A stretch of DNA of 64,000 bases from UBA12018 sp051656605 (GTDB lineage Bacteria > Bacteroidota > Bacteroidia > Bacteroidales > CAMTPD01), in the NCBI GenBank assembly GCA_051656605.1, contig JBOGCF010000044.1, positions 1-64,000 on the forward strand, given 5' to 3'. Positions within the stretch are counted from its first letter, which is position 1. The number at the start of each line of letters is the position of its first letter. The notes under the pieces are model-generated. The model did no database searches. It saw nothing but the letters and a program-made list of their open reading frames with translations, and had not been told where the DNA came from. Positions 1 through 8,293 of the stretch are shown here, piece after piece. Made by a program: the position numbers and the translations under genes.

Positions 1-87
1 TGATTCAACTTTGACAATAGCAAACTTGGTTAAGATATCGGTTGGTAATACAACCTGAGCTAGAAGTAATAGTCCTTGTGTGTCCAT
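1..87 (-). CDS. 5' end of a gene, possibly an ISAon1-type transposase N-terminal region (partial)
   Basis: An ATG at 87 opens a minus-strand frame that runs without a stop for 29 codons to the window edge. The peptide begins MDTQGLLLLAQVVLPTDILT and is rich in leucine and valine. Its layout (a short leucine-rich helix, then LP and a hydrophobic/acidic run) resembles the start of the small N-region protein of ISAon1-like insertion sequences in Bacteroidota, but 29 residues are too few to be sure. A TATCTTTG promoter element lies immediately upstream at 92-99. No terminal inverted repeat was identified between this gene and the tRNAs. It could equally be an ordinary hypothetical gene. Confidence 0.4.
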   Translation of the reverse strand, partial: MDTQGLLLLAQVVLPTDILTKFAIVKVES

Positions 88-91
88 AATA

Positions 92-99
92 CAAAGATA
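92..99 (-). promoter_or_regulatory. Bacteroidota -7 promoter element (TATCTTTG) for the gene at the window edge
   Basis: The minus strand reads TATCTTTG, an exact match to the TAnnTTTG -7 consensus. It lies only a few bases before the ATG at 87, so any transcript would have a very short leader or none. No clear -33 element was seen. Confidence 0.4.
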
Positions 100-200
100 C
101 TATTAAAAAGGAAGTCCCCATGGTTTATCGGGTGAGCCCTATGCATTCCGATTAAATAAGCACACTACTGCCTAGAATGGGATTTATTACAATAGGAATA

Positions 201-231
201 AAAAAAGCGTCTAACTCAAAGAGTTAGACGC
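201..231 (-). terminator. Rho-independent terminator of the tRNA-Asp/tRNA-Gly unit
   Basis: Perfect 11-bp inverted repeat (GCGTCTAACTC / GAGTTAGACGC) with a 3-base loop. On the minus strand it is followed directly by a run of six T. It starts six bases beyond the 3' end of tRNA-Gly, so it ends the tRNA transcript. Confidence 0.9.
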
Positions 232-236
232 TTGAG

Positions 237-309
237 AGCGAAAGACGGGACTCGAACCCGCGACCCTAACCTTGGCAAGGTTATGCTCTACCAACTGAGC
301 TACTTTCGC
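237..309 (-). tRNA. tRNA-Gly (anticodon GCC)
   Basis: The minus strand folds into a complete cloverleaf of 73 nt: acceptor stem GCGAAAG/CTTTCGC, D arm GCTC..GAGC, anticodon stem-loop with TTGCCAA in the loop (anticodon GCC), and T arm GCGGG-TTCGAGT-CCCGT. The discriminator base is T. CCA is not encoded and would be added after transcription. It is the promoter-distal member of a two-tRNA unit with tRNA-Asp 34 bp upstream. Confidence 0.97.
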
Positions 310-343
310 GATTTCGCTGCCGAGTGCAAACCCAGCAGCTTTG

Positions 344-417
344 CGGTATGGACGGGACTCGAACCCGCGACCCCCTGCGTGACAGGCAGGTATTCTAACC
401 AGCTGAACTACCACACC
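344..417 (-). tRNA. tRNA-Asp (anticodon GTC)
   Basis: Minus-strand cloverleaf of 74 nt: acceptor stem GGTGTGG/CCATACC with one G-T pair, anticodon stem CCTGC/GCAGG enclosing CTGTCAC (anticodon GTC), T arm GCGGG-TTCGAGT-CCCGT, and discriminator G as expected for tRNA-Asp. CCA is not encoded. It is the promoter-proximal member of the pair. Confidence 0.97.
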
Positions 418-510
418 GTTTGTTGGTCACAATCGTTATTTCCCGATTGCATTGCAAAGGTAGTAAGATTTTACATATTTGCAACACCTTGCCCCAACTT
501 TTTTGACACA

Positions 511-1149
511 TTATTTATAACTCATTATTGCTCTGCATGTTTCATTCATCATTTTTTTAAGTTCATTTGCGATAAAAGAAGCATTATACGGTTTGCCCTC
601 TTTTGCAAGAGAGGTCACAAAGCTTTCGTGTGCTCTTCTCTCCCGATACGCTGGTTCGCGCTGCGGATGTTTCAAATATCGACTTATCAAGCCTACATCG
701 CCATTTAAGTTGATTACGGCATGATAAAATAAGCGTTTTTGGTTTAAATACATCGACGAGCCCATGATCTTCTTCGTATGAATACAAAGATCGGAAATCC
801 CATCGCTACAGACACCTGATATTCCGGCACGCTCAAACAAAGCAGTATATAACGCATTCATTTGTCGAAATATAGAATCTGGCGGTAACATTCGTTCCAG
901 CTCCATCACCCACGAAACTATCAACATCCCTGGCGTAAGCACCACAGCTTCACCTCCGCTGGGTCGCTGGTAAATAGGAATATTATCCATACTCGCCACT
1001 TCTTCAAACACACTATCTTCCACTTTATTACTGCGCCCCAACACAATACAAACTTCTTCGGGAAACCAGATCAGCAACTTGAACCGTTCCGTAGAAGCAA
1101 GTACATCCTTATCGGGCAGTTGATACGTTGCAACATGCACAAGTTCCAT
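511..1149 (-). CDS. Lipoate-protein ligase A family protein
   Basis: Predicted 212-residue biotin/lipoate transferase-fold protein. Lipoate ligases adenylate lipoate and attach it to the lipoyl-domain lysine of 2-oxoacid dehydrogenase E2 subunits. The signature RPSGGEAVVLTPG (family form RRxSGGGAV) and the later KIMGSSMYLNQKRLFYHAVI segment (family KIxGxAQ..LLHG) are visible. I place the start at the ATG at 1149: longer upstream readings run into the preceding lpdA gene, whereas this start lies 10 bp after the lpdA stop. Being last in the E1-E2-E3 operon supports a job in lipoylating that E2. The third glycine of the usual SGGG motif is replaced by Glu, so scavenging ligase versus lipoyl transferase activity is uncertain. 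Confidence 0.8.
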   Translation of the reverse strand: MELVHVATYQLPDKDVLASTERFKLLIWFPEEVCIVLGRSNKVEDSVFEEVASMDNIPIYQRPSGGEAVVLTPGMLIVSWVMELERMLPPDSIFRQMNALYTALFERAGISGVCSDGISDLCIHTKKIMGSSMYLNQKRLFYHAVINLNGDVGLISRYLKHPQREPAYRERRAHESFVTSLAKEGKPYNASFIANELKKMMNETCRAIMSYK

Positions 1150-1159
1150 CACGTACTTC

Positions 1160-2509
1160 TTATTTATGAATAGCTCGATCAATTGCTTCGAAACCCGCCT
1201 CAACAAACACCTCTGAGATCGTAGGATGCGCATGTATCGTTTGTGCCATATCGTAAATGGTCGACTCCAATTGCATGTAAGCTCCGGCCTCATTGATCAA
1301 GTCGGTTGCATTCGGTGCTACAATCTGTACCCCCATGATTTCGCCATATTGCTTCTCTGAAAGCACCCTAACGAAACCTTCTGCCTCTCCTTCAATCAAT
1401 GCTTTCCCGTTTGCCGACAACGGAAAACTGCTGATCTTGTAGTCTACTCCTTTCAAAATCAATTCGGCTTCCGTGCTTCCCAGTTGTGATACTTCCGGAT
1501 ACGAATACATATTATATGGATACTTCTTTACATCGAAAGGCTTCTTCACACCATGCAATCGGTTTATCACAAACAAACCTTGCGCCGATGCCGCATGAGC
1601 AAAGGCACTCACCCCATTTGCATCTCCAATAGCATACACATCTGTTATTGAAGTTTCCAGGTTTTCATTTACACGAATAAATCCATCATCGTAAGCAAGA
1701 GGCTCTACACATTCAATCTTATTGGCAATGCGCGAGCGAGCATTGATCACAACTCCGCAGGGAATCACCTCTTCACCCACTTTTAGTTGCTGATCTGCCC
1801 ACTGCTTATCCAAATCTAACGTATCGGTAAATACAACTCGCACCTTATCTTTCTTCAATTGCTTCAGCATATAATCGGAAAGATACGCATCGAGCTGACC
1901 GAGAAAACTATCCCCTTCTACTACAAGCGTAACCTCTTTTCCGATGAGATTAAAAAGCTGCACTAGTTCGACCGCCACCGAATTATTTCCAACTACCACA
2001 ATAGCATTGGACCATTCACGTTCGTCAAACAAGCTTGCCGCGTCCACAACCAATCCTTGATGCTTCGTTACAAGCTCCGGAGCATGCGATCCGGTAGCAA
2101 GAATAATTGCTTTCGTATCCAAACTAGTGTCGCCTACCTCTATTCGATGAGCAGAAACCACTCGCGCATTGCCCGAAATCAGTTCCACGCCATTCTTTTT
2201 CAGCAGATAGCTCACCCCTGTAGTCAGTTTCTTTACAATGATGCCAGCCCGCTTCAAAGCCTTGTTCCAATTAAAAGCAACTTGCTTCTTATCGATTCCG
2301 TCAATTCCAAACCGATCGGCATCGTTAGCAATCTTCACATACAGCTTTGCACTTTCGAGCATCGCCTTTGAAGGAATGCATCCCCAATTGAGACACATTC
2401 CTCCTACCTTATTTCTTTCTACAACGGCGCACTTCATGCCCAGTTGTCCGGCTCGTATCGCGGCAACATATCCCGCAGGTCCCGATCCTATAATTACAAC
2501 GTCATACAT
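1160..2509 (-). CDS. lpdA: Dihydrolipoyl dehydrogenase (E3)
   Basis: 449-residue flavoprotein of the pyridine nucleotide-disulfide oxidoreductase family. It reoxidises dihydrolipoamide on E2 and passes electrons through FAD to NAD+. The N-terminal FAD Rossmann motif GSGPAGY (residues 8-14) is followed by the redox-active disulfide CLNWGC (C39/C44). A central NAD-binding domain, an AIGDANG FAD motif and a C-terminal dimerisation domain with HAHPTISE complete the fold; that His-Glu pair is the catalytic base of the family. The length is a little short of the common 460-475 residues. It lies 11 bp downstream of the E2 gene, so it is the dedicated E3 of this complex. Confidence 0.93.
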   Translation of the reverse strand: MYDVVIIGSGPAGYVAAIRAGQLGMKCAVVERNKVGGMCLNWGCIPSKAMLESAKLYVKIANDADRFGIDGIDKKQVAFNWNKALKRAGIIVKKLTTGVSYLLKKNGVELISGNARVVSAHRIEVGDTSLDTKAIILATGSHAPELVTKHQGLVVDAASLFDEREWSNAIVVVGNNSVAVELVQLFNLIGKEVTLVVEGDSFLGQLDAYLSDYMLKQLKKDKVRVVFTDTLDLDKQWADQQLKVGEEVIPCGVVINARSRIANKIECVEPLAYDDGFIRVNENLETSITDVYAIGDANGVSAFAHAASAQGLFVINRLHGVKKPFDVKKYPYNMYSYPEVSQLGSTEAELILKGVDYKISSFPLSANGKALIEGEAEGFVRVLSEKQYGEIMGVQIVAPNATDLINEAGAYMQLESTIYDMAQTIHAHPTISEVFVEAGFEAIDRAIHK

Positions 2510-2520
2510 AAACTTCCGCT

Positions 2521-3816
2521 TTAGTCCATCATTAAACGTATCGGATCATTCAAATACAGCATCACTTGATTCAAGAAGCGTGTACTTTCGGCTCCATCCA
2601 CCACACAGTGATCTACGCTAAGCGACAACGGCAACACGAGTCCCACAGTTAAGGCATCGTCCTTTACTACCGGTTGCTTCGATATCTTTCCAATACCCAT
2701 AATCGCCGACTGCGGATAGTTGATAATCGGCGTACCAAACTTACCACCCACGCTTCCATAGTTGGTAATCGTAAATGTGCCGTCGCTCATATCCCCAAGC
2801 GTAAGTTTCTCTTCTGCAGCTAATGCGGTATAATGCTGAATAGCCACTGCTATATCTTTGATCGACATGACATCGGCATGCTTAATAACCGGCACAACCA
2901 ATCCTTTTGGCGTATCCATGGCAATGCCAATATTATAATACTGCTTGTAAGTCATATTGCCTTGTTCGAGGTCGATCTCTGCGTTCAAAGCAAGATGAGC
3001 CTTCAATGCCAAACAAACAGCCTTGACTATAAATGGTAAAAAGGTAAGTTTCACATTTTCGTCGGCATACAACTCTTTATACTCCCTACGAATGCGGGCA
3101 AGTTCCGAAACCTCCACCTCGTCGTATATCGTCAAATGAGCAGCCTTTTCTTTACTCCGCAACATATTGCGGGCAATAGACTTTCGCATCTGACTTAGTG
3201 GCACTACCTGTACCTTGTTCTCAGCAGCTGTAACCTTAGGCTCTATCATCCCTTTCCGATGTGCATTACTCTGCATTTGCACATACATCGTAAGATCTTC
3301 TTTCATAACACGCCCTCCGGGACCAGTACCGGTTACAGCTGCAAGGTCAATACCTTTATCCTTAGCAATAGCCTTCACCAGCGGAGTAGCCAGTACCTTG
3401 ACCTGCTTATCAAGAGTACTCGTATGAAGTCGGGCCTCATTGCCGGCATGCATAATAATATCATCACCGGCTACCTCGAGAGTTCCTACCACACCGGCAT
3501 TGGCCGATAGAGAAGATGCAGCTTCTTTCGCAACAGGTTTGTCGACTGTTGCAGCTGCAACCGACACTTCGGCTACCCCCGACAAGTCAAACTCTACCAA
3601 TGCTTGTCCTACGTGAATCACCTCACCGGGCTCTCCGTACAACTTCACCACCACACCCTGCTTGGGCGAAGGAATATCTGTCACTACTTTATCGGTCTCC
3701 ATTGTCACAAGTGGGTCGCCCGACTTTACTTCCTGACCGGCTTTTACGCGCCATTCTACAATACGACCTTCGGTAAGCCCCTCTCCTATATCGGGAAATT
3801 TAAAAATATATCTCAT
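2521..3816 (-). CDS. 2-oxoacid dehydrogenase E2, dihydrolipoamide acyltransferase
   Basis: 431-residue core subunit that carries the acyl group on lipoate and transfers it to CoA. Domains in order: one lipoyl domain (about 1-77) with the lipoylated lysine in METDKVVTDI (K43); a linker; a peripheral subunit-binding domain starting at ATPLVKAIAKDKGIDLAAV and including GTGPGGRVMKEDL; then the catalytic domain ending with SVDHCVVDGAESTRFL. The catalytic HxxxDG is kept, but the usual Arg after His is Cys. It sits 3 bp after E1beta and 11 bp before lpdA. Pyruvate versus branched-chain substrate cannot be decided from the sequence. Confidence 0.93.
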   Translation of the reverse strand: MRYIFKFPDIGEGLTEGRIVEWRVKAGQEVKSGDPLVTMETDKVVTDIPSPKQGVVVKLYGEPGEVIHVGQALVEFDLSGVAEVSVAAATVDKPVAKEAASSLSANAGVVGTLEVAGDDIIMHAGNEARLHTSTLDKQVKVLATPLVKAIAKDKGIDLAAVTGTGPGGRVMKEDLTMYVQMQSNAHRKGMIEPKVTAAENKVQVVPLSQMRKSIARNMLRSKEKAAHLTIYDEVEVSELARIRREYKELYADENVKLTFLPFIVKAVCLALKAHLALNAEIDLEQGNMTYKQYYNIGIAMDTPKGLVVPVIKHADVMSIKDIAVAIQHYTALAAEEKLTLGDMSDGTFTITNYGSVGGKFGTPIINYPQSAIMGIGKISKQPVVKDDALTVGLVLPLSLSVDHCVVDGAESTRFLNQVMLYLNDPIRLMMD

Positions 3817-3819
3817 ACC

Positions 3820-4797
3820 CTAATAGTTTACAATCTGTTCTGCTTCGAAAAGTATCTTCAACGGATTCTGCATATAATGGTGTTCGCCACGAGGCAAAGG
3901 TACAATCGTATCAAAACCGGCTACCCTAGTAGGTGGCGCGTCTAAATAAAGAAAAGCATCTTCGAGTACAATCTGGCTGATCTCGGAACCGATACCAAAG
4001 CTCGCCGGCCCCTCTGATACAGTCATAATGCGACTCGTCTTCTTTACCGAATTCACAATCGTTTCGCGATCGATTGGGTAGATAGAGCGTAGATCAATAA
4101 CTTCCATACTGATACCACGTTCCTTTGCCAGTTCGGCCGCTTTCTGTACCTCACGCACCATAGCCCCAAAAGTAACCACCGTAAGATCCGTTCCCTCTTG
4201 CACCACTTTGGCCTTTCCCAGTGGCAAGGCGTAACGCCCTTCATCCACTTCTTGCTTGATTGCCCTGTAGATACGCTTAGGCTCCATAAACAAGATCGGA
4301 TCATCGCACTCGATAGCCGAGATCAACAAGCCTTTGGCGTCATAAGGTGTAGACGGAACTACCACCTTCAGCCCGGGTATATGGCCAAACAAAGCCTCCA
4401 TACTCTCGCTATGATGCTCCAACGCATTGATTCCTCCACCATAAGGCATACGAATCACCATCGGCACTCGGTATTTGCCCCGCGATCGGTTGTGCATGCG
4501 CGTAACGTGACTGATCAACTGATTCATGGCCGGATATATGAATCCGCAAAATTGCATCTCCACTACAGGGCGCAGTCCGGCTATCGCCATTCCCACGGCC
4601 GTACCCACAATGCCCGACTCAGCCAAAGGCGAATCAAAGACACGTTCGGCTCCATACTTCTGCTGCAAACCCTCCGTTACTCGGAATACTCCCCCCTCTA
4701 CTCCTACATCTTCACCGTACACCACTATGCGTTGGTCTTCGGATAGCTTCACATCCAATGCATCATTGATTGCATTTACCATAGTCATTACTTTCAT
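3820..4797 (-). CDS. 2-oxoacid dehydrogenase E1 component, beta subunit
   Basis: 325 residues, the normal size for the beta subunit of heterotetrameric pyruvate or branched-chain 2-oxoacid dehydrogenases. E1 decarboxylates the 2-oxoacid with thiamine diphosphate and reductively acylates E2 lipoate. The N-terminal pyrimidine-binding domain contains VVYGEDVGVEGGVFRVT and FDSPLAESGIVGTAVGMA; the C-terminal transketolase-type domain contains VIDLRSIYPID and a late VAGFDTIVPLP. The gene follows E1alpha by 11 bp and precedes E2 by 3 bp, consistent with coupled translation. Confidence 0.93.
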   Translation of the reverse strand: MKVMTMVNAINDALDVKLSEDQRIVVYGEDVGVEGGVFRVTEGLQQKYGAERVFDSPLAESGIVGTAVGMAIAGLRPVVEMQFCGFIYPAMNQLISHVTRMHNRSRGKYRVPMVIRMPYGGGINALEHHSESMEALFGHIPGLKVVVPSTPYDAKGLLISAIECDDPILFMEPKRIYRAIKQEVDEGRYALPLGKAKVVQEGTDLTVVTFGAMVREVQKAAELAKERGISMEVIDLRSIYPIDRETIVNSVKKTSRIMTVSEGPASFGIGSEISQIVLEDAFLYLDAPPTRVAGFDTIVPLPRGEHHYMQNPLKILFEAEQIVNY

Positions 4798-4808
4798 AGA
4801 TCTGAATA

Positions 4809-5921
4809 TTAGGAGTGAGACATATTGATGGTCGATTCATTCGCTTCTTTCCACTTCAAAAAAGCATCGTAGCGTTGCTCCTGCTTTGCAAGTTCGTTTG
4901 GTTTTTCCACATACATATACTTGAAAACATCTTCCTTCGGACAAGCACCATACCCTTCAGCTTCGGCAAAAACAGCATCTATTTCACCTTTAAACCGGAT
5001 TACAGTCTCTTCTTCGAGCGCTTCATTCCACAAGCCTTTTGCCGTGAGGTATAAATTGAGTCTGCGAAGCGGATCTTTCAAAGCCCAAGCATCTTCTTCC
5101 TCTTTTGTGCGATACCGAGTAGGATCGTCGGAGGTAGTGTGCGCTCCACGCCGATAAGTAAAGGCTTCGATCAGCACAGGGCCGTTGTGTTCGTTGCAAT
5201 ACTTCACAGCATCTTGATAGGCTTTGAGCATAGCCAAGAAGTCGTTTCCATCTACTCGTTCTGCCCGAATTCCGTAAGCCATTGCTTTCACGGCCAAACT
5301 ATCGGAGGCAGTTTGTAAACGAGTTGATGTAGATATAGCATATTGATTGTTTTGAATGGTAAAAATAACCGGTACTTTCCATACCCCGGCAAAGTTGAGT
5401 GCTTCGTGAAAGTCGCCTTCCGAAGTACCTCCGTCGCCGACATATGTAAACACAACACCCGGCTCCTTTTGATACCGCAAGGCATATCCGATACCGGTAG
5501 CATGGAGTAGTTGAGAGGCAATAGGCACAGAAATGGGTAATACCCGAGAGGCATGTTTAAAACTCGAACCATCTTCATAGCCCATAAAGTATAGGAAATA
5601 TTCTTTCAGTGTAACGCCTTTGGCTAGCATGGCTCCCATTTCCCGAAAAGCAGGAACCAACCAATCGTGATCGGTCATTACCACTCCGGCGGCTCCCGAT
5701 ACAGCCTCTTGTCCGAAATTAGACGGATAGGTATAAATACGGCCTTGCCTTTGATAGGATACAATCTGCAAATCGGCGGTACGGGCAAAAAGCAGATCAT
5801 TGTAGGCCTTAAGTAAATCGGCATCGGAAATATCAGGCATCAACGATTCATTCACAATCGCTCCGTTTTGGTCCAACACCGTTATTGTTTCGAAATAAGT
5901 TTTGTGGTTCTCTTCAAACAT
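4809..5921 (-). CDS. 2-oxoacid dehydrogenase E1 component, alpha subunit
   Basis: 370 residues; first gene of the five-gene operon. The thiamine diphosphate motif GDGGTSEGDFHEALNFAG is intact, continuing into a QNNQYAIST segment. FGQEAVSGAAGVVM and TYRRGAHTTSDDPTRYR match the cofactor and phosphorylation-loop region of Bacillus-type PdhA and of BCKDH E1alpha. The RRGAHTTSDDPT form leans toward the branched-chain type, but the two families are too close to separate by eye. A heterotetrameric complex beside its own lpdA and lipoate ligase makes a complete cytoplasmic machine. No clear TAnnTTTG promoter was found just upstream. Confidence 0.92.
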   Translation of the reverse strand: MFEENHKTYFETITVLDQNGAIVNESLMPDISDADLLKAYNDLLFARTADLQIVSYQRQGRIYTYPSNFGQEAVSGAAGVVMTDHDWLVPAFREMGAMLAKGVTLKEYFLYFMGYEDGSSFKHASRVLPISVPIASQLLHATGIGYALRYQKEPGVVFTYVGDGGTSEGDFHEALNFAGVWKVPVIFTIQNNQYAISTSTRLQTASDSLAVKAMAYGIRAERVDGNDFLAMLKAYQDAVKYCNEHNGPVLIEAFTYRRGAHTTSDDPTRYRTKEEEDAWALKDPLRRLNLYLTAKGLWNEALEEETVIRFKGEIDAVFAEAEGYGACPKEDVFKYMYVEKPNELAKQEQRYDAFLKWKEANESTINMSHS

Positions 5922-6076
5922 AATCTAAAGTTTATTGTTTGGTCTATCTTTTTATTAAACATCAACAATTTACAAATGTTGCGTGTAATCATCGGCTTCA
6001 ATCACCCCTTCGAAAAAAAGAATGCATGCTTTATCTAAAAACATTGTATAGAGTATCTAAAAACTATACAGACATT

Positions 6077-6104
6077 AAATCGTCAGGTCGGGACCTGACG
6101 ATTT
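6077..6104. repeat. Strong hairpin, 13-bp perfect stem
   Basis: AAATCGTCAGGTC and GACCTGACGATTT are perfect inverted repeats separated by GG, effectively a 12-bp stem with a tetraloop. There is no T-run on either side. It lies 9 bp from a second hairpin that also has a GTCAG core. It may serve as a transcript end or mRNA-stabilising structure for the minus-strand M16-like gene that stops at 6204. Confidence 0.75.
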
Positions 6105-6113
6105 GAAACAAAC

Positions 6114-6155
6114 GAAGAGAGAATTGTCAGATGGCGGTCTGACGATTCTCTCTTC
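6114..6155. repeat. Long hairpin, 18-bp stem; possible transcript end of kdsB-M16 unit
   Basis: GAAGAGAGAATTGTCAGA pairs with TCTGACGATTCTCTCTTC, with one G-T pair and a six-base loop (TGGCGG). It sits about 50 bp beyond the stop of the minus-strand M16-like gene. It lacks a clear T-run, so it is not a textbook intrinsic terminator. Confidence 0.75.
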
Positions 6156-6203
6156 ACTAGTTTCGATGTAAATACTTACATCGTATATTTTATATACTCG
6201 TAG

Positions 6204-7493
6204 TTATTCCTGACGCAATCCGGCAACAACCTCAATCATGTCTTCTTTCTTCAAATACTTGCGAGCCACCTTTTGCAATTCTTCTGCGGTAATGGTGCGC
6301 GTTACCTCGATCTGTTTCTGATAAAACTCAATGGTTGAATTATTTGCGAACAACGAGATAAAGGCATCGGCCAAAGCAAATGGTCCGTCAAGATTGCGCG
6401 AAAACTCGCCCATCATGAAGTTCTTTACCATCTCCAATTCTTCGTCCGGAATCAATTCATTGTGCAATTTATTGATCTCATGGTAGATCTCCTCCATCGT
6501 AAGCTTCGAGTATTCACAAGCTGTTTGCGTAGTGATGTACATGTAGGCTCCACAACGGAAAGATGCTACTGCCGAACCGATACCGTAGGTGTATCCTTTC
6601 TCTTCGCGGATATTGGTCATCAAACGACTACCAAAGTAACCACCAAGCACCGTATTCAATACTTTCAAAGCATAGAAATCAGGGTTGTCGCGGTTTGGAA
6701 TCGGCAAACCAACACGAATCGAGTCTTGCAGGGCATTTTTCTTCTCTACAAATACTTGCTTTGAAGCCAATGGTTCGATAGCAAAGTCTTTGCTCGAAAG
6801 GCGCAAGTCGCTACCCCATTTCACGCGACCAAAGAGTTCGGTCATCACGGCAAGCATCTCCTCTGTGATCTTTCCCGAAAGGAAGATACGCATGTTGTCA
6901 GAATAATAGCATTTCTTATGGAAGTCTCTGATATTATCCAGCGACAATTTATCAAAGTCTGCTTCCACTGCCTGACGACCATACGGGTGTTGCTCTCCCC
7001 AAAGAGCTTTACTGAACGCTTCGGTTGCAAGCACCTGTACGCGATCACGCTCTACCATAAACTGTTGTTTGCGATTCTCTTTCAGGATCTCAAATTCATG
7101 CTCGGGCAAATGTGGTTCTTTCACCATCATCTCAAGGAGTTTCGCTGTTTCGGCAAAGAAGCGATTGAGCGAATACATCGTTACATACGAATAATGTTGC
7201 GTTGTAGAGTTTTGCAACCAAGCTCCGTAGAAGTCGAGCTTTTCGGCCATCTCAGAAGAGTTTAGCGTTCCGGCACCGTCTTTCAACAATAGATTCGTAA
7301 ATGCTGCCTGAAATAATACATCCTGATCGTAACGTCCGGCACCAAACATCAAGTCGATGCGCACCACATCTTGATCTCCCATGTTGAGATAATGCAGCGA
7401 TACGCCGTTGGGCAACTCGATCGTTTGCAATTGCGGGAAATCAATCTGATCTATTGTCTTTATTTCCGGCTCTATAGTTCTGTCTAGTTTCAT
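6204..7493 (-). CDS. M16 (insulinase/pitrilysin) family protein lacking zinc ligands
   Basis: 429 residues, the size of a single M16 half (two homologous domains). The N-terminal pattern LPNGVSLHYL..GAGRYDQ matches M16 beta-strand 1, and NTVLGGYFGSRLMTNIREEK plus YTYGIGSA match the C-terminal R/Y signature. The zinc motif HxxEH is missing: the aligned stretch is QAAFTNLLLKDG, with all three ligands replaced. It is therefore probably a non-catalytic partner, as in two-gene M16 pairs where one subunit carries zinc and the other the R/Y motif. No zinc-bearing partner lies next to it; kdsB is 2 bp upstream in the same unit. No signal peptide is seen. Confidence 0.85.
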   Translation of the reverse strand: MKLDRTIEPEIKTIDQIDFPQLQTIELPNGVSLHYLNMGDQDVVRIDLMFGAGRYDQDVLFQAAFTNLLLKDGAGTLNSSEMAEKLDFYGAWLQNSTTQHYSYVTMYSLNRFFAETAKLLEMMVKEPHLPEHEFEILKENRKQQFMVERDRVQVLATEAFSKALWGEQHPYGRQAVEADFDKLSLDNIRDFHKKCYYSDNMRIFLSGKITEEMLAVMTELFGRVKWGSDLRLSSKDFAIEPLASKQVFVEKKNALQDSIRVGLPIPNRDNPDFYALKVLNTVLGGYFGSRLMTNIREEKGYTYGIGSAVASFRCGAYMYITTQTACEYSKLTMEEIYHEINKLHNELIPDEELEMVKNFMMGEFSRNLDGPFALADAFISLFANNSTIEFYQKQIEVTRTITAEELQKVARKYLKKEDMIEVVAGLRQE

Positions 7494-7495
7494 CT

Positions 7496-8239
7496 TTACA
7501 ATAAATACTTTAATGCCTTTTCCAGATCTTCGGGAGTATCGATACCGATTGTTTCGAATTCTGTCTTGGCAACTTTTATTTTATATCCGTTTTCGATCCA
7601 TCTCAACTGCTCGAGCGACTCGGCAATCTCGAGCGACGATTGAGGTAGTTTTGTTATTTCTGCCAATACATCGGCACGGTAAGCATACATACCAATATGC
7701 TTATAGAAAGTATGTTTCTTCAACCATTCGGTATGATCTACACCGCGCACATACGGCACGATAGAACGGCTGAAATAAATAGCTTCGGAGTTGTGGTTCA
7801 ATACAACTTTCGGAGAGTTAGGATTAAAGAGATCTTCAAAACTATCAGTCTCTTTAAATGCTTTTACTAACGTGGCTAGTTGAATTTCATGTGAGTCGAA
7901 ACATGATTTTACCAACTCAATTTGTTCCGGTTTGATAAATGGTTCATCTCCTTGGATGTTTACGACTACGTCATATCCTCCACCCAAATTGGTAAATGCT
8001 TCAAAACAACGATCGGTTCCACTTTTGTGATGTTCGGAGGTCATCACAACCTCTCCACCAAAAGCTTTTACCGCATCAAAAATACGCGTATCGTCTGTTG
8101 CAACAACAGCTTTGTCTACCACTCCGTTTACTTGTTCGTAAACTCGTTCGATCATGGTTCTATTCCCGATCTTTACCAATGGTTTTCCCGGAAAACGTGT
8201 AGACGCGAATCGCGCAGGAATAACTCCCAAAAATTTCAT
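7496..8239 (-). CDS. kdsB: 3-deoxy-manno-octulosonate cytidylyltransferase (CMP-Kdo synthetase)
   Basis: 247-residue enzyme that activates Kdo with CTP for lipid A-core assembly; cytoplasmic. The start MKFLGVIPARFASTRFPGKP at 8239 is the conserved beginning of the family (PARxxSxRFPGKPL); a ten-codon upstream extension is not conserved. VNIQGDEPFI, the nucleotide/metal motif, and a C-terminal GIDTPEDLEKA are present. The stop is 2 bp before the M16-like gene, which suggests co-transcription. Length agrees with the usual ~250 residues. It indicates a Gram-negative envelope with Kdo-containing lipopolysaccharide. Confidence 0.95.
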   Translation of the reverse strand: MKFLGVIPARFASTRFPGKPLVKIGNRTMIERVYEQVNGVVDKAVVATDDTRIFDAVKAFGGEVVMTSEHHKSGTDRCFEAFTNLGGGYDVVVNIQGDEPFIKPEQIELVKSCFDSHEIQLATLVKAFKETDSFEDLFNPNSPKVVLNHNSEAIYFSRSIVPYVRGVDHTEWLKKHTFYKHIGMYAYRADVLAEITKLPQSSLEIAESLEQLRWIENGYKIKVAKTEFETIGIDTPEDLEKALKYLL

Positions 8240-8293
8240 ATCTGTAGATTTAATAGATTTCATTTGCATCCGAAAGCAAAAAGAGGCGTTCGA

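Larger units (their letters stand above)
5922..6203. other. Gene-free stretch between the M16-like gene and the E1alpha operon
   Basis: 282 bp with no convincing ORF. It must hold the leader of the E1alpha operon and the end of the kdsB/M16 transcript, both minus strand. The only clear structure is a pair of strong hairpins at 6077-6104 and 6114-6155, listed separately. Confidence 0.7.
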
